Assembly: GCA_964639955.1 (NCBI GenBank)
Contig: CAZXGJ010000002.1
Span: 62,001-126,000 of the forward strand
Length of the DNA: 64,000 nucleotides
Origin: IGN2 sp964639955
Lineage (GTDB): Bacteria; Bacteroidota; Ignavibacteria; Ignavibacteriales; Ignavibacteriaceae
Reading direction: 5' to 3'
Positions within the stretch are counted from its first letter, which is position 1. Each line of letters begins with the position of its first letter. The notes beneath the pieces were generated by a model. That model was given only the letters and a program-made list of their open reading frames with translations, did not search any database and was not told where the DNA came from. Made by a program: the position numbers and the translations under genes. Of the stretch, positions 7,460 to 15,297 are shown one piece after another.

Positions 7460-8935
7460 ATGAGTTCAGAAGTAACGGACAGATTCAGAAAAAACAGGAT
7501 AGACTGGAAACGCATTTTCTTTATGTCTCTTGGTATCGGGTTATTCACTTTAGTCTATTATCTGCCTCCACTTCCGGATGCTGTTGATCCATCAGGAAAG
7601 CATTTTATTTTAACACAGGAAGCCAAAGGAGCTATTGCAGTATTTTTATTAGCTGGCATTTGGTGGGTTTTTGAAGTTGTTCCGATTGGAATTACCAGCT
7701 TGGCAATTGGAGTGCTTCAGGTAATATTTTTAATCCGTCCTGCAAAATCTGCTTTCAACGATTTTATGGACCCCTCGGTTTTATTCATCTTTGCATCAAT
7801 AATGATAGGACTTGTGTTTACAAAAACAGGATTAACTAAACGACTCGCTTACAAAATGTTGAGTATTGTTGGTGAAAAGACAAGTATGATCTATCTTGGC
7901 TGCTTTGTAATTACAGCTCTACTTACTCATTTCATGGCACACACAGCAGTTGCAGCTACAATTTACCCCCTTCTGTTGGCAATCTATAATCTTTATGGTG
8001 AGGGAAATTCACCAACAAAGTTTGGCAAAGGTTTATTTATAGGTATGGCTTATGCAGCCGGTGCTGGAAGCATAATAACCCTTCTTGGCTCTGCACGTGC
8101 TGCTGTAGCTATAAGTTTTTTTAACGATATCGTAGGTGAGAGTATTAGCTTTTTTCAACTAACCTACTTCCTGTTTCCTGTGGGCTGGTTGATGGTATTT
8201 ATTATTTGGGGGCTAATGATGCTGCTCTTTAAACCCGAGAAAAAAGTTATAGCTGGATTGAAAGAAAAAGCAAGGTATCTAAGCTTAGAGTTAGGACCAA
8301 TGAGCCGGTCTGAAATTCTATCTGTTATCATAGTTTTAGGATGCATTGGAACCCTCTCTATGGTTTCCTTTATACCATGGCTTCAGCCGATAAATAAATC
8401 TGCAATTTTACTGGTATCGACTATTTTATTTTTTATTCTTAAGATACTTGATATTAATGATCTCGAAGCTTTACCATGGAATATCATCCTGCTTTTTGCC
8501 GGTGCTATGAGTATTGGATTTTGCTTGTGGGAAACGGGTGCAGCTGAGTGGTTGGCGATTAACTGGCTCGTAATTTTCCAAAATACTCACTGGTTTGTTT
8601 TTATTATGGCAATTGCTGTCTTTGTTTTAGTGATGACTAATTTCATCATGAATGTAGCGGCTATCGCTATATCCTTACCAGTTGCACTGGTAATTGCTCC
8701 TTACCTTAATGTAACCTCTCAAGTAATATTATTTGCTGCTTTGGTTACCGCTGGTATGCCGTTTGTTTTGCTTGTTGGAGCAGCTCCCAATGCTATCGCT
8801 TATGATTCAAAACAATTTACTTCAGGTGAGTTTTTTAAAACCGGAGTCCTCGCCAGCATAGTACTTCTTGTAGTTCTTGGATTAACAATTTTAATTATAT
8901 GGCCGTTGATGGGTATGAAGATTACATTGAACTGA
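7460..8935 (+). CDS. SLC13/DASS-family anion permease, probable sulfate or dicarboxylate importer
   Basis: A 491-residue polytopic protein of the divalent anion:Na+ symporter family. After a charged cytoplasmic start it has about 12 membrane segments, including GIWWVFEVVPIGITSLAIG near residue 65 (the classical AxWWxxExxPxxxT pattern), an inner FMAHTAVAATIYPLL repeat, and NFIMNVAAIAISLPVAL plus the VLLVGAAPNAIAY motif near the C terminus. The two-repeat layout is complete. An AGAGGAG site precedes the ATG. Family members carry sulfate, thiosulfate or C4/C6 carboxylates; the substrate cannot be fixed from motifs, but qmoC and siroheme genes nearby favour sulfate. Confidence 0.9.
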   Translation: MSSEVTDRFRKNRIDWKRIFFMSLGIGLFTLVYYLPPLPDAVDPSGKHFILTQEAKGAIAVFLLAGIWWVFEVVPIGITSLAIGVLQVIFLIRPAKSAFNDFMDPSVLFIFASIMIGLVFTKTGLTKRLAYKMLSIVGEKTSMIYLGCFVITALLTHFMAHTAVAATIYPLLLAIYNLYGEGNSPTKFGKGLFIGMAYAAGAGSIITLLGSARAAVAISFFNDIVGESISFFQLTYFLFPVGWLMVFIIWGLMMLLFKPEKKVIAGLKEKARYLSLELGPMSRSEILSVIIVLGCIGTLSMVSFIPWLQPINKSAILLVSTILFFILKILDINDLEALPWNIILLFAGAMSIGFCLWETGAAEWLAINWLVIFQNTHWFVFIMAIAVFVLVMTNFIMNVAAIAISLPVALVIAPYLNVTSQVILFAALVTAGMPFVLLVGAAPNAIAYDSKQFTSGEFFKTGVLASIVLLVVLGLTILIIWPLMGMKITLN

Positions 8936-9021
8936 GAATCGTAATTTTTTTTGTTGTCTAAAAAGCGATGTTAAGCTCAAAAATCAGTTTTTAGTGAATT
9001 CAGATTTTATCAACCTATTCT

Positions 9022-9432
9022 TTAATGACCGCCTGAGCCTAAAATTCCCGATGCAGCTACTGCCAACACTATAATTTCAAGAATTGCTATTGCAACATAA
9101 GCTTTATCTTTCTTCCGTATTAATTCGGGCAGGATTGCAAGATAACAGATTATTGAAAGTAGTGATAAAAATGCGATTGGCAGAAGATTAAGCATATCAC
9201 CATATGATAAATTACCCAGCCAAGCCCATCCGGCTTCCATACCGCTTTTTTCCAGGTATTCGTGAACAGAAATTACCCAGTAATTCTGCACTTGCTCAAG
9301 TGGTATTACTGGATATAATATTCCCGAGACGTATAAAATAAAAACAATAATCAGGCTGGTAAGTCCTATCAGCATACCTGCATTGAGTATGTTTGCATAA
9401 CGAACCTGTTCCTTTGAAGCTTCTGTAAGCAT
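9022..9432 (-). CDS. DUF1634-type membrane protein paired with TauE
   Basis: A 136-residue protein with three predicted membrane helices (about residues 17-37, 82-100 and 114-131) and one extracytoplasmic loop. It matches the DUF1634 family as I recall it, small membrane proteins usually encoded beside TauE/SafE permeases. It starts 5 bases after the stop of the TauE gene on the same strand, so the two form an operon. It may be an accessory subunit of the exporter. No catalytic residues are visible, and the role is not established. Confidence 0.8.
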   Translation of the reverse strand: MLTEASKEQVRYANILNAGMLIGLTSLIIVFILYVSGILYPVIPLEQVQNYWVISVHEYLEKSGMEAGWAWLGNLSYGDMLNLLPIAFLSLLSIICYLAILPELIRKKDKAYVAIAILEIIVLAVAASGILGSGGH

Positions 9433-9437
9433 CCGAA

Positions 9438-10403
9438 CTAACCTATACCTAATCCTTTAAGTAATGCTTTTGTACCCGAAATGCCAAGAACAATAATAAC
9501 CATTATTCTTATTAACGTTGGCTTAGTTATGCCAAGTATCCTTACTCCAATAAATGAACCGAGCATAATACCTAATACGGAAGGAGCAACCATCAACGGA
9601 AGAACAGCACCGTTATTCAAGTAAATCCAGGCTGCTGATGTATCAGTTATAGATAGTAAAAATTTACTTGTTGCCACCGAAATTTTTATGGGTGCACCCA
9701 TTACTAAATTTAATACAGGTACATTTGCCCAGCCGGCACCAAGCCCAAACATACCGGCCATAACACCAATGACTACGAATAAACTTAGGCCCAATGGTGT
9801 TCTGTGTATCTGCCAGTTTATATCCTTATCAAGCGTTGGTTCGTGGTACACTCCCATTATTTTTAATGCCTGGGATAATTTATCCGGTTCCGGCACATGC
9901 GGGAAAACAGATTTCTTTGCTCTTATCATTATTACAACAATGCCAAGAATTGTAGCACCAAGTAATGTTTGAATAATTTCAGTTGGTAGAGCAAGTCCGA
10001 TAATAGCGCCAACAATTGCACAGGCTGATGCAATTAAAGCAAGAGGAATTGCCAGCCTCAGATTTGCCATACCGGATCGTAATAAACCCGGACCTGCAGC
10101 AAGTGCACCTGCAAGGGCAACAATCAATCCGGCACCGCGAACAAAATCAAGATGAAAAGGAAGAAAGCCACTCACAATAGGAACGTATAATACGCCGCCG
10201 CCCACTCCGGCAAGCACTGCAAAAACTCCAAGAAAGAACGAAAGGATGAAAAGTATTACTGGATAAAACCACCAGGCATTTTGAATTGATACTTCAGATT
10301 CAACTGAATTTGATGCTAGTATTGGTGGAACAACTAAAATAAATAGTATAAAGAGTGAAGTTAAAAAAACTAATATCCGGTCTTTCGGATTACCCTTTGC
10401 CAT
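9438..10403 (-). CDS. Sulfite exporter TauE/SafE family permease
   Basis: A 321-residue membrane protein with eight or nine helices and the inverted-repeat glycine motifs of the TauE/SafE family: GVGGGVLYVPIV near residue 67 and GLGAGWANVPVLN near residue 221. The family exports sulfite, sulfoacetate or related organosulfur anions, and some members act in other anion transport. Next to sulfur-respiration genes, sulfite or another sulfur oxyanion is the likeliest substrate. It is transcribed toward the SLC13 gene and is followed by its DUF1634 partner. Confidence 0.9.
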   Translation of the reverse strand: MAKGNPKDRILVFLTSLFILFILVVPPILASNSVESEVSIQNAWWFYPVILFILSFFLGVFAVLAGVGGGVLYVPIVSGFLPFHLDFVRGAGLIVALAGALAAGPGLLRSGMANLRLAIPLALIASACAIVGAIIGLALPTEIIQTLLGATILGIVVIMIRAKKSVFPHVPEPDKLSQALKIMGVYHEPTLDKDINWQIHRTPLGLSLFVVIGVMAGMFGLGAGWANVPVLNLVMGAPIKISVATSKFLLSITDTSAAWIYLNNGAVLPLMVAPSVLGIMLGSFIGVRILGITKPTLIRIMVIIVLGISGTKALLKGLGIG

Positions 10404-10949
10404 TAATTAAAACCTTTGACTATTTTTATCTGCTGTCAGTTATTAACCGGGAAATGTTTCCAATTAAAAATTAATTATACTGCTTTTTTTAGTGAATCCT
10501 TTACTCTTTTAATCCATCTTTTATAATTGCAAGGCAGGAATCCGGGCCGGGTGTTAAAATGATATTCGAATCGTTTGGGAGTGATATACTGCAATTTCTC
10601 AAAATCCTTTTTTGCTTCTAAGATAACATTGTCAATATTCAAAAAAATATCAAAGATATTGAGAAGATTGTAGTCATAATGTTGCTAAAATTTGTATAAA
10701 AAGAAATTAAGTGATTTGTACAGAACCATACCCCTGATGTCTGCTTATTTTTATCAAAGAAATGAAAACGATAATCATAATTTTCATTATTTTAAACATA
10801 AAGAAATTTTAATTTAATTAATAGACTCGGAGCTGGAAGCTGTATTCAAAATTAATTATGCTCTGTGATAAATATTTCAAATTGTTAGTGCTTTATAAGT
10901 TTAATAGAAGACTTATAAATACAGATTCTCCCGAAATAAGGAGGTTTAA
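10404..10949. other. 546-base gap upstream of the cytidylate-kinase-like pair
   Basis: AT-rich region between the divergent TauE and cytidylate-kinase-like genes. The left half holds an interrupted reading frame on the minus strand (10475-10729, listed separately). The right half shows no frame I can support. It ends with a strong AAGGAGG ribosome site 5 bases before the ATG at 10950. A TAAGTTTA at 10896-10903 resembles the -7 element seen elsewhere in this window, but no TTG lies 20 bases upstream of it, so I do not call a promoter. Confidence 0.6.
10475..10729 (-). pseudogene. Small reading frame broken by an in-frame TAG
   Basis: On the minus strand an ATG at 10729 opens a frame of 14 codons, meets TAG, then continues in the same frame for 69 sense codons to TAA at 10475. 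The downstream part looks protein-like: a charged helical stretch (EAKKDFEKLQ) followed by RFEYHFNTRPGFLPC and WIKRVKDSLKK. I do not recognise the family. It may be a gene with a nonsense mutation, a remnant, or a small gene using an unusual start after the TAG. No convincing ribosome site was seen. It lies 72 bases upstream of the TauE start on the same strand. Confidence 0.3.
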
Positions 10950-11588
10950 ATGGGCATCGTAACAATATCAAGGGGCTCATATAGCAGAGGAGTGGAACTA
11001 GCCGAAAAGCTGGCTAAAAAATTAGGCTATGAATGCGTTTCAAGGGAAATACTTCTAAAAGCCTCAAAAGATTTTAATATACCTGAAACCGATTTGCAGC
11101 ATGCCATTCAGGATGCTCCTTCGATCTTCGATCGTATACAGGACGGAAAGAAAAAATATGTTGCATTTATTCGTCGTGCTTTTTTAGAACATATACAAAA
11201 GGATAACGTAGTCTATCATGGCTACGCCGGGCACTTTTTTACAAAAGATATTCCGAATATTCTTAAAGTAAGAATTCTGGCAAATATGGATTACAGAATT
11301 AAAGTGCTTATGGAACGTGAACATATTTCGGAAGAAGAAGCCCGGAAACTTCTTTACAAAATAGATATCGAGCGAAGAAAATGGAGTATGTATTTATATG
11401 GAATTGATACGAATGTAACGGAGCTTTATGACCTTGTTTTGCATATAGATTGTATTGATGTTGACGGGGCAGTGGATATTATTTACGATATTGCAAGACG
11501 CCCTTGCTTTCAAACATCGCAGGCAACGAAACAAAAATTGGAAGAAATGCTTGATGCTGCCAGAATTTACACTGATTTCTCAACTTAA
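10950..11588 (+). CDS. Cytidylate kinase-like family protein, copy 1
   Basis: A 212-residue protein of the cytidylate-kinase-like family. The normal P-loop GxxxxGKS/T is replaced by SRGSYSRG at about residues 7-14; the rest of the nucleotide-kinase-like pattern is kept (LGYECVSREILL, VYHGYAGHFF, LKVRILANMDYRIK and SLYLYGID-like SMYLYGID). It is not a housekeeping Cmk. The start is well set by AAGGAGG 5 bases upstream. Relatives occur in sulfate-reducing Desulfobacterota as far as I recall; function unknown. It is the first of two tandem copies that share most N-terminal residues but lacks the C-terminal extension of copy 2. Confidence 0.85.
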   Translation: MGIVTISRGSYSRGVELAEKLAKKLGYECVSREILLKASKDFNIPETDLQHAIQDAPSIFDRIQDGKKKYVAFIRRAFLEHIQKDNVVYHGYAGHFFTKDIPNILKVRILANMDYRIKVLMEREHISEEEARKLLYKIDIERRKWSMYLYGIDTNVTELYDLVLHIDCIDVDGAVDIIYDIARRPCFQTSQATKQKLEEMLDAARIYTDFST

Positions 11589-11654
11589 TTTACTTTCGCT
11601 CATGATAGATCTGTACTGTATTAATTTAAAATTTAGAATTTACCGGGAATTGTA

Positions 11655-12455
11655 ATGGGCATAGTCACCATATCCAGAGGTTCATACACCAGGGGGATAG
11701 ACATTGCTGAAAAGCTTGCCCAGAGATTGGGTTATAAATGTGTTTCCAGAGAAATACTTCTGAAAGCTTCTGAAGATTTCAATATTCCCGAAGTTGCGCT
11801 TACACAAGCAATGCAGGATGCACCAACAATACTGGACAGGATCAAGCATGGAAAAAAGAAATATATTGTATTTATCCGGAAAGCATTCTTAGAATATATT
11901 AAAAATGATAACATCGTATACCATGGGCTTGCAGGGCAATTTTTCACTTCAGGGCTTTCGAATGTTTTAAAAGTTAGAATTACAGCTAATCCGGAGTACA
12001 GAATCAAGGTTGTGATGAAAAGGGAAAATGTTTCTGAGGAAAAAGCCAGACATATTTTGAGTGACCTCGATGAAGCGAGAAGAAAGTGGAGTTTGTACTT
12101 ATACGGAATAGATGCAAAATCGCCGGAACTTTATGATATAGTATTACATATAGACTGTATCAAGGTTGAAGGAGCTGTTGAAATTCTCTATGATATAGCA
12201 AGACGATCCTGCTTTCAAACAACTCCTGCGTCTGAAAAAAAACTGAATGATATGCTGGCAGCTGCGCGCGCACACGCTTTAATTGTAAATAAATTTCCCG
12301 ATGCTTCGGTTCGGTGCCAGGACGGTGTTTTACAGGTAATTGTAGAATCATCACTTGCGGCTGAAAGGAGACTTAAAGAAAAATTTTCTGAACAATTAAT
12401 AAACATTGAGGGAGTTAAAGAGGTTAAAACTTTTGTTATTCCTTTCGAAACTTAA
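11655..12455 (+). CDS. Cytidylate kinase-like family protein with BON-like C-terminal domain, copy 2
   Basis: A 266-residue paralogue of the preceding gene. The start GIVTISRGSYTRG and the segments CVSREILLKAS and VYHGLAGQFF are nearly the same, with the same altered P-loop. It adds about 55 residues (SVRCQDGVLQVIVESSL ... INIEGVKEVKTFVIPFE) that look like a BON fold, an alpha/beta module often involved in small-molecule or protein binding. It lies 66 bases after copy 1, so the two are likely one operon born by duplication. It overlaps the end of the convergent membrane-protein gene by 4 bases. The substrate is unknown. Confidence 0.85.
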   Translation: MGIVTISRGSYTRGIDIAEKLAQRLGYKCVSREILLKASEDFNIPEVALTQAMQDAPTILDRIKHGKKKYIVFIRKAFLEYIKNDNIVYHGLAGQFFTSGLSNVLKVRITANPEYRIKVVMKRENVSEEKARHILSDLDEARRKWSLYLYGIDAKSPELYDIVLHIDCIKVEGAVEILYDIARRSCFQTTPASEKKLNDMLAAARAHALIVNKFPDASVRCQDGVLQVIVESSLAAERRLKEKFSEQLINIEGVKEVKTFVIPFET

Positions 12456-13042
12456 ATCCACCCAAACTTTAACAATAACTTGTCAGCAAACACAGAAAAC
12501 AATCCGGCAAAAGCTATTAAAATGATTGTTAGAAGAGGGTTTAAAACCGAATAAACCTGTATACCAAGAACAATAGCTGAAATAATAAAAAACAGGTACA
12601 TTGATGTCATCCATTTTCTGATTACCCGGTATGGTTTTAGCCGGATAACAAGGCTGTCGGGAACTTCTTCGCCTGAAGCCAGATCTTCAAGAAATGATTC
12701 GATTTGTGGTTGAAGTTTTAATTGGACAAAAGTTATTGTCAACATCAGAAATAAAAGTATAATTGTTTTCGTCAGAACAATCCAATCCTTCCATAAACCT
12801 TCTAGTCCGAGCGTGCCTGATATAAGTAAAAGTATTCCCGTGATGAAAATTGCCGCCTGAAAAATAAAACACCATTTAAAGCCGTTTTTAATTATTGCCT
12901 CCAGATGACGGTCAGCTTCATAATTAAAAGATACTCCAATCAATACCCGCTCGTTAGCTACAATAAGATTAAACAGCAGAACACACATAAAAACAAAGCT
13001 GATTACATGAAAAAACCTGAGTAGATCGTAGATTATTTCCAT
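12452..13042 (-). CDS. Polytopic membrane protein of unknown function
   Basis: A 196-residue protein with about five hydrophobic helices (residues 8-27, 55-77, 87-109, 145-163 and 166-186) and one charged loop (ESFLEDLASGEEVPD). The first helix carries RFFHVISF, a His placed like the haem or copper ligands in CopD/DUF2269-type membrane proteins, so a b-haem or metal role is possible but weakly supported. I cannot name the family with confidence. It is convergent with the cytidylate-kinase-like operon and is on the same strand as the siroheme genes, 118 bases downstream of cobA. Confidence 0.7.
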   Translation of the reverse strand: MEIIYDLLRFFHVISFVFMCVLLFNLIVANERVLIGVSFNYEADRHLEAIIKNGFKWCFIFQAAIFITGILLLISGTLGLEGLWKDWIVLTKTIILLFLMLTITFVQLKLQPQIESFLEDLASGEEVPDSLVIRLKPYRVIRKWMTSMYLFFIISAIVLGIQVYSVLNPLLTIILIAFAGLFSVFADKLLLKFGWI

Positions 13043-13160
13043 ATCGGTTGTTTTATTTATTGTTAATTAAAATCCTCTTATTCTAATTTACTTACAAATT
13101 TTAAATTCTCATGCATTCCTGTTCTGTGAAAAACCGGGATCAGCTAACTTATCACAGCCA

Positions 13161-13961
13161 TTAAAAATCTGACAATTGCTTCTGATGGATATTTTTCTCG
13201 AACCACCTGATCTCCTCCCGTAGAGCGATTGCAGGACTGATCATAATAATTACAGGCGCATGAAATTCTTCCTGCTTGAATTTATCGGCTATTTCATCTA
13301 ACCGGGCTGTTATTGTTCGTTGTTCTGGCAAGGTTGCATTCTCAATGGCTGCGGCAGGCATTGATGCATCCATACCATGTAGTATCAGGGTTTTAGCAAT
13401 TTCTTCAATTCTGGAGGCGCCCATATATATAATTAGAGATGTGTTTTTTAGTTTGGCTAATTTGTTCCATTCTACCTGTGTTCCGGGTTTATCAGGGCAT
13501 TCGTGTGCGGTTATTAAAACGCATTGGGTGATTAATCCTCTTTGTGTAATTGGAATGCCGCTGTATATCGGGGCAGCCAATCCGGAAGTAATTCCGGGAA
13601 TAATTTCAAAGTCAATTCCTGCCTTTTTTAATGCCATTGCTTCTTCAGTACCTCTGCCGAAAATAAATGGGTTTCCTCCTTTTAATCTTACAACATTGTA
13701 CCCTTTACGGGCATTTTCAATCAGTATCTGAGTTATTTTTTCCTGTTCAATAGGATGATATCCTGATTCCTTCCCGACAAAAATTAAATTGCAGTCATTA
13801 CGGCAAAAATCCAGTACCTCAATATTTATTAATCTGTCGTAAACGACAACATCTGCTGCCTTAAGTTTTTCAAAAGCTTTTAATGTTAATAGACCCTTAT
13901 CACCCGGACCAGCGCCAACAAGATATATTTTCCCGGTTTTTTTATTCATATTTTGTTTCAT
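13161..13961 (-). CDS. cobA: Uroporphyrinogen-III C-methyltransferase (SUMT)
   Basis: The 266-residue enzyme transfers two methyl groups from AdoMet to uroporphyrinogen III to give precorrin-2, the branch point to sirohaem and cobalamin. Tetrapyrrole methylase motifs are complete: VGAGPGDKGLLTLKA (about 15-29), VVYDRL, VRLKGGNPFIFGRG (about 92-105), PGITSGLAAPIYSGIPITQRG and IIYMGAS. An internal Met at residue 5 is an alternative start. It overlaps the upstream dehydrogenase/ferrochelatase gene by 4 bases, which indicates coupled translation. The two genes together suffice for sirohaem, the cofactor of sulfite reductases. There is no fused uroporphyrinogen synthase domain. Confidence 0.96.
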   Translation of the reverse strand: MKQNMNKKTGKIYLVGAGPGDKGLLTLKAFEKLKAADVVVYDRLINIEVLDFCRNDCNLIFVGKESGYHPIEQEKITQILIENARKGYNVVRLKGGNPFIFGRGTEEAMALKKAGIDFEIIPGITSGLAAPIYSGIPITQRGLITQCVLITAHECPDKPGTQVEWNKLAKLKNTSLIIYMGASRIEEIAKTLILHGMDASMPAAAIENATLPEQRTITARLDEIADKFKQEEFHAPVIIMISPAIALREEIRWFEKNIHQKQLSDF

Positions 13962-14614
13962 AAGTCAGAAGATATTTTTCTTAAATATCTAATTGCACTC
14001 GCTTTACCTTTTTGCTCCAGAACATTTTTCCAGTCAATGTTAAAGAATTTTTTAAATGCCTCTTCTTTAAGTTTATGTGAATTAAGATTTTTATTTCCTA
14101 TTACCATCGAGCGATATTCTGCAGCAAGATCGCTAATATCTTTATAGTACGCAGGGAAAATGTGCTCGAGTTTTTTCCTGGTTTCTGATGCATAAAAAGG
14201 TGCTTTGCCCTGCGATGAAACTGATATTGATAAATCGCCGCGTTTAATTGTGGCTGGTAAAATAAAATCGCAGAGCTCAGGTACATCGGCAACATTAAGA
14301 AGTTTCTTTTCAGCTTTGCAGTCATTATAGACAGTGAGGTTTATTCCCGGATTATCGGTAGCGCAAAAAATCAATTCAAAATTCTTAAGATATAGTTTAT
14401 TGTATGGTTTTTTAATTAATCTGATTTTTGATTTTTCTGCCAGATTGATTAATGGTTTGCAGATCATCGGTGAAAGAACAGTAACCGATGCATTAAAATT
14501 TATGAGAGTCGTTACTTTTCTTAAGGCAACTTTTCCACCCCCGATTACAAGACAGGGAAATTTCCCAAGATTAATGAGAATTGGGAAAAAGCCTGTTTTT
14601 TTGCTTCTTTTCAT
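13958..14614 (-). CDS. Precorrin-2 dehydrogenase / sirohydrochlorin ferrochelatase (Met8/CysG-N type)
   Basis: A 218-residue protein of the Met8p/SirC/CysG N-terminal family, which oxidises precorrin-2 with NAD+ and in the bifunctional members inserts iron to give sirohaem. The Rossmann motif VIGGGKVALRK is at about residues 20-30; CATDNPGIN and NVADVPELCDFILPA, holding the conserved Asp of the active site, and SISVSSQGKAPFYA are all present. The C-terminal dimerisation helices are intact. No separate ferrochelatase (CbiK/SirB) is seen nearby, so this protein probably does both steps. It is the first gene of a two-gene operon with cobA. Confidence 0.93.
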   Translation of the reverse strand: MKRSKKTGFFPILINLGKFPCLVIGGGKVALRKVTTLINFNASVTVLSPMICKPLINLAEKSKIRLIKKPYNKLYLKNFELIFCATDNPGINLTVYNDCKAEKKLLNVADVPELCDFILPATIKRGDLSISVSSQGKAPFYASETRKKLEHIFPAYYKDISDLAAEYRSMVIGNKNLNSHKLKEEAFKKFFNIDWKNVLEQKGKASAIRYLRKISSDL

Positions 14615-14871
14615 AAGAACTTTACCAACAGCTTAATTAAACTTTGGCAATAATTAACAAAAATGCAAAGAGAGAAGAAAGTTTGTATGCGATGTGTTGT
14701 TTATCAAGGGAAAGATACCGGAATCAATTCTGTGTGCCTTTTCAGTGAAAGAGCAAAAATTAAAAATGTCTTCATCTAAAAATTTCTTGGTTCAACGCAA
14801 ACTATCTGCAGACGTTGTTAGAGCCTGCTTGACAAACCTCAACAATCTTTCTGGTACGATCGGCTGGTCTC

Positions 14872-15141
14872 CTAAATATTGCTTTCCTTCCCAGGAAAAT
14901 TTTTCAGAATTTCAGAAATCATATTTCTGCCAGCTTTTAACTTAAACCATTTTTCTCTTTTCATTGCATCCGCTCTTGAGAGAAACAACTCAGAATGTAT
15001 TAGAACCCAGGGGATATAAGGCTTGGTAGATTTCACTTTACCTGAGTTGTGTTTTACAAGACGATCAGAAATATTTTCGGATTGACCGACGTAAGTTTTA
15101 ACAAATTTAGGTGAGAAAAGGATGTATAGAAAATATTTCAT
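14872..15141 (-). CDS. GIY-YIG domain protein (UPF0213/YhbQ-like)
   Basis: An 89-residue single-domain GIY-YIG nuclease-like protein. The motif appears as YILFSPKFVKTYVGQSENISDRLVKH with the usual R in DRL and a terminal EREKWFK-like segment (KREKWFKLKAGRN). I place the start at the Met of MKYFLYIL (15141) because the longer frame would run into the tRNA-Ser gene. Such short proteins are very common in Bacteroidota and are often found beside RNA genes; their substrate is generally unknown. It lies 12 bases downstream of the tRNA on the same strand. Confidence 0.82.
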   Translation of the reverse strand: MKYFLYILFSPKFVKTYVGQSENISDRLVKHNSGKVKSTKPYIPWVLIHSELFLSRADAMKREKWFKLKAGRNMISEILKNFPGKESNI

Positions 15142-15153
15142 AGAAAAAAGTTG

Positions 15154-15243
15154 CGGAGAGAGAGAGATTCGAACTCTCGATAGCAGTTTACCCACTATGA
15201 CGGTTTAGCAAACCGTTGCCTTCAGCCACTCGGCCATCTCTCC
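15154..15243 (-). tRNA. tRNA-Ser (anticodon GCT)
   Basis: The minus strand folds as a class II tRNA: 7-bp acceptor stem GGAGAGA/TCTCTCC, D-arm with GAGTGGCTGAAGGC, anticodon stem ACGGT/ACCGT with loop TTGCTAA (GCT), a long variable arm (ATAGTGGGTAAACTGCTAT) and a T-arm with GTTCGAATC. The discriminator base is G, as expected for serine. No CCA is encoded. Confidence 0.96.
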
Positions 15244-15264
15244 AAAATCTAACTTTTGTGGCTG

Positions 15265-15272
15265 CAAATATA
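15265..15272 (-). promoter_or_regulatory. Possible -7 element of tRNA-Ser
   Basis: TATATTTG on the minus strand fits the Bacteroidetes -7 consensus TAnnTTTG and ends 22 bases before the tRNA. The base triplet 20 bases upstream is TTT and not TTG, so the -33 half is weak. Confidence 0.35.
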
Positions 15273-15297
15273 ATTTTTTATCGGCTGAATAAAAAAG

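Noticed and set aside
10881..10903. Promoter of the cytidylate-kinase-like operon (TTG and TAAGTTTA)
   Set aside because: The spacer is only 11 bases, far from the 20 seen at all other sites.
14694..14945. Plus-strand frame of 83 codons between the siroheme genes and the GIY-YIG gene
   Set aside because: It overlaps the GIY-YIG gene on the other strand, has no ribosome site and no recognisable motif; it looks like a shadow.
15142..15195. Upstream extension of the GIY-YIG frame
   Set aside because: It runs into the tRNA-Ser gene on the same strand.
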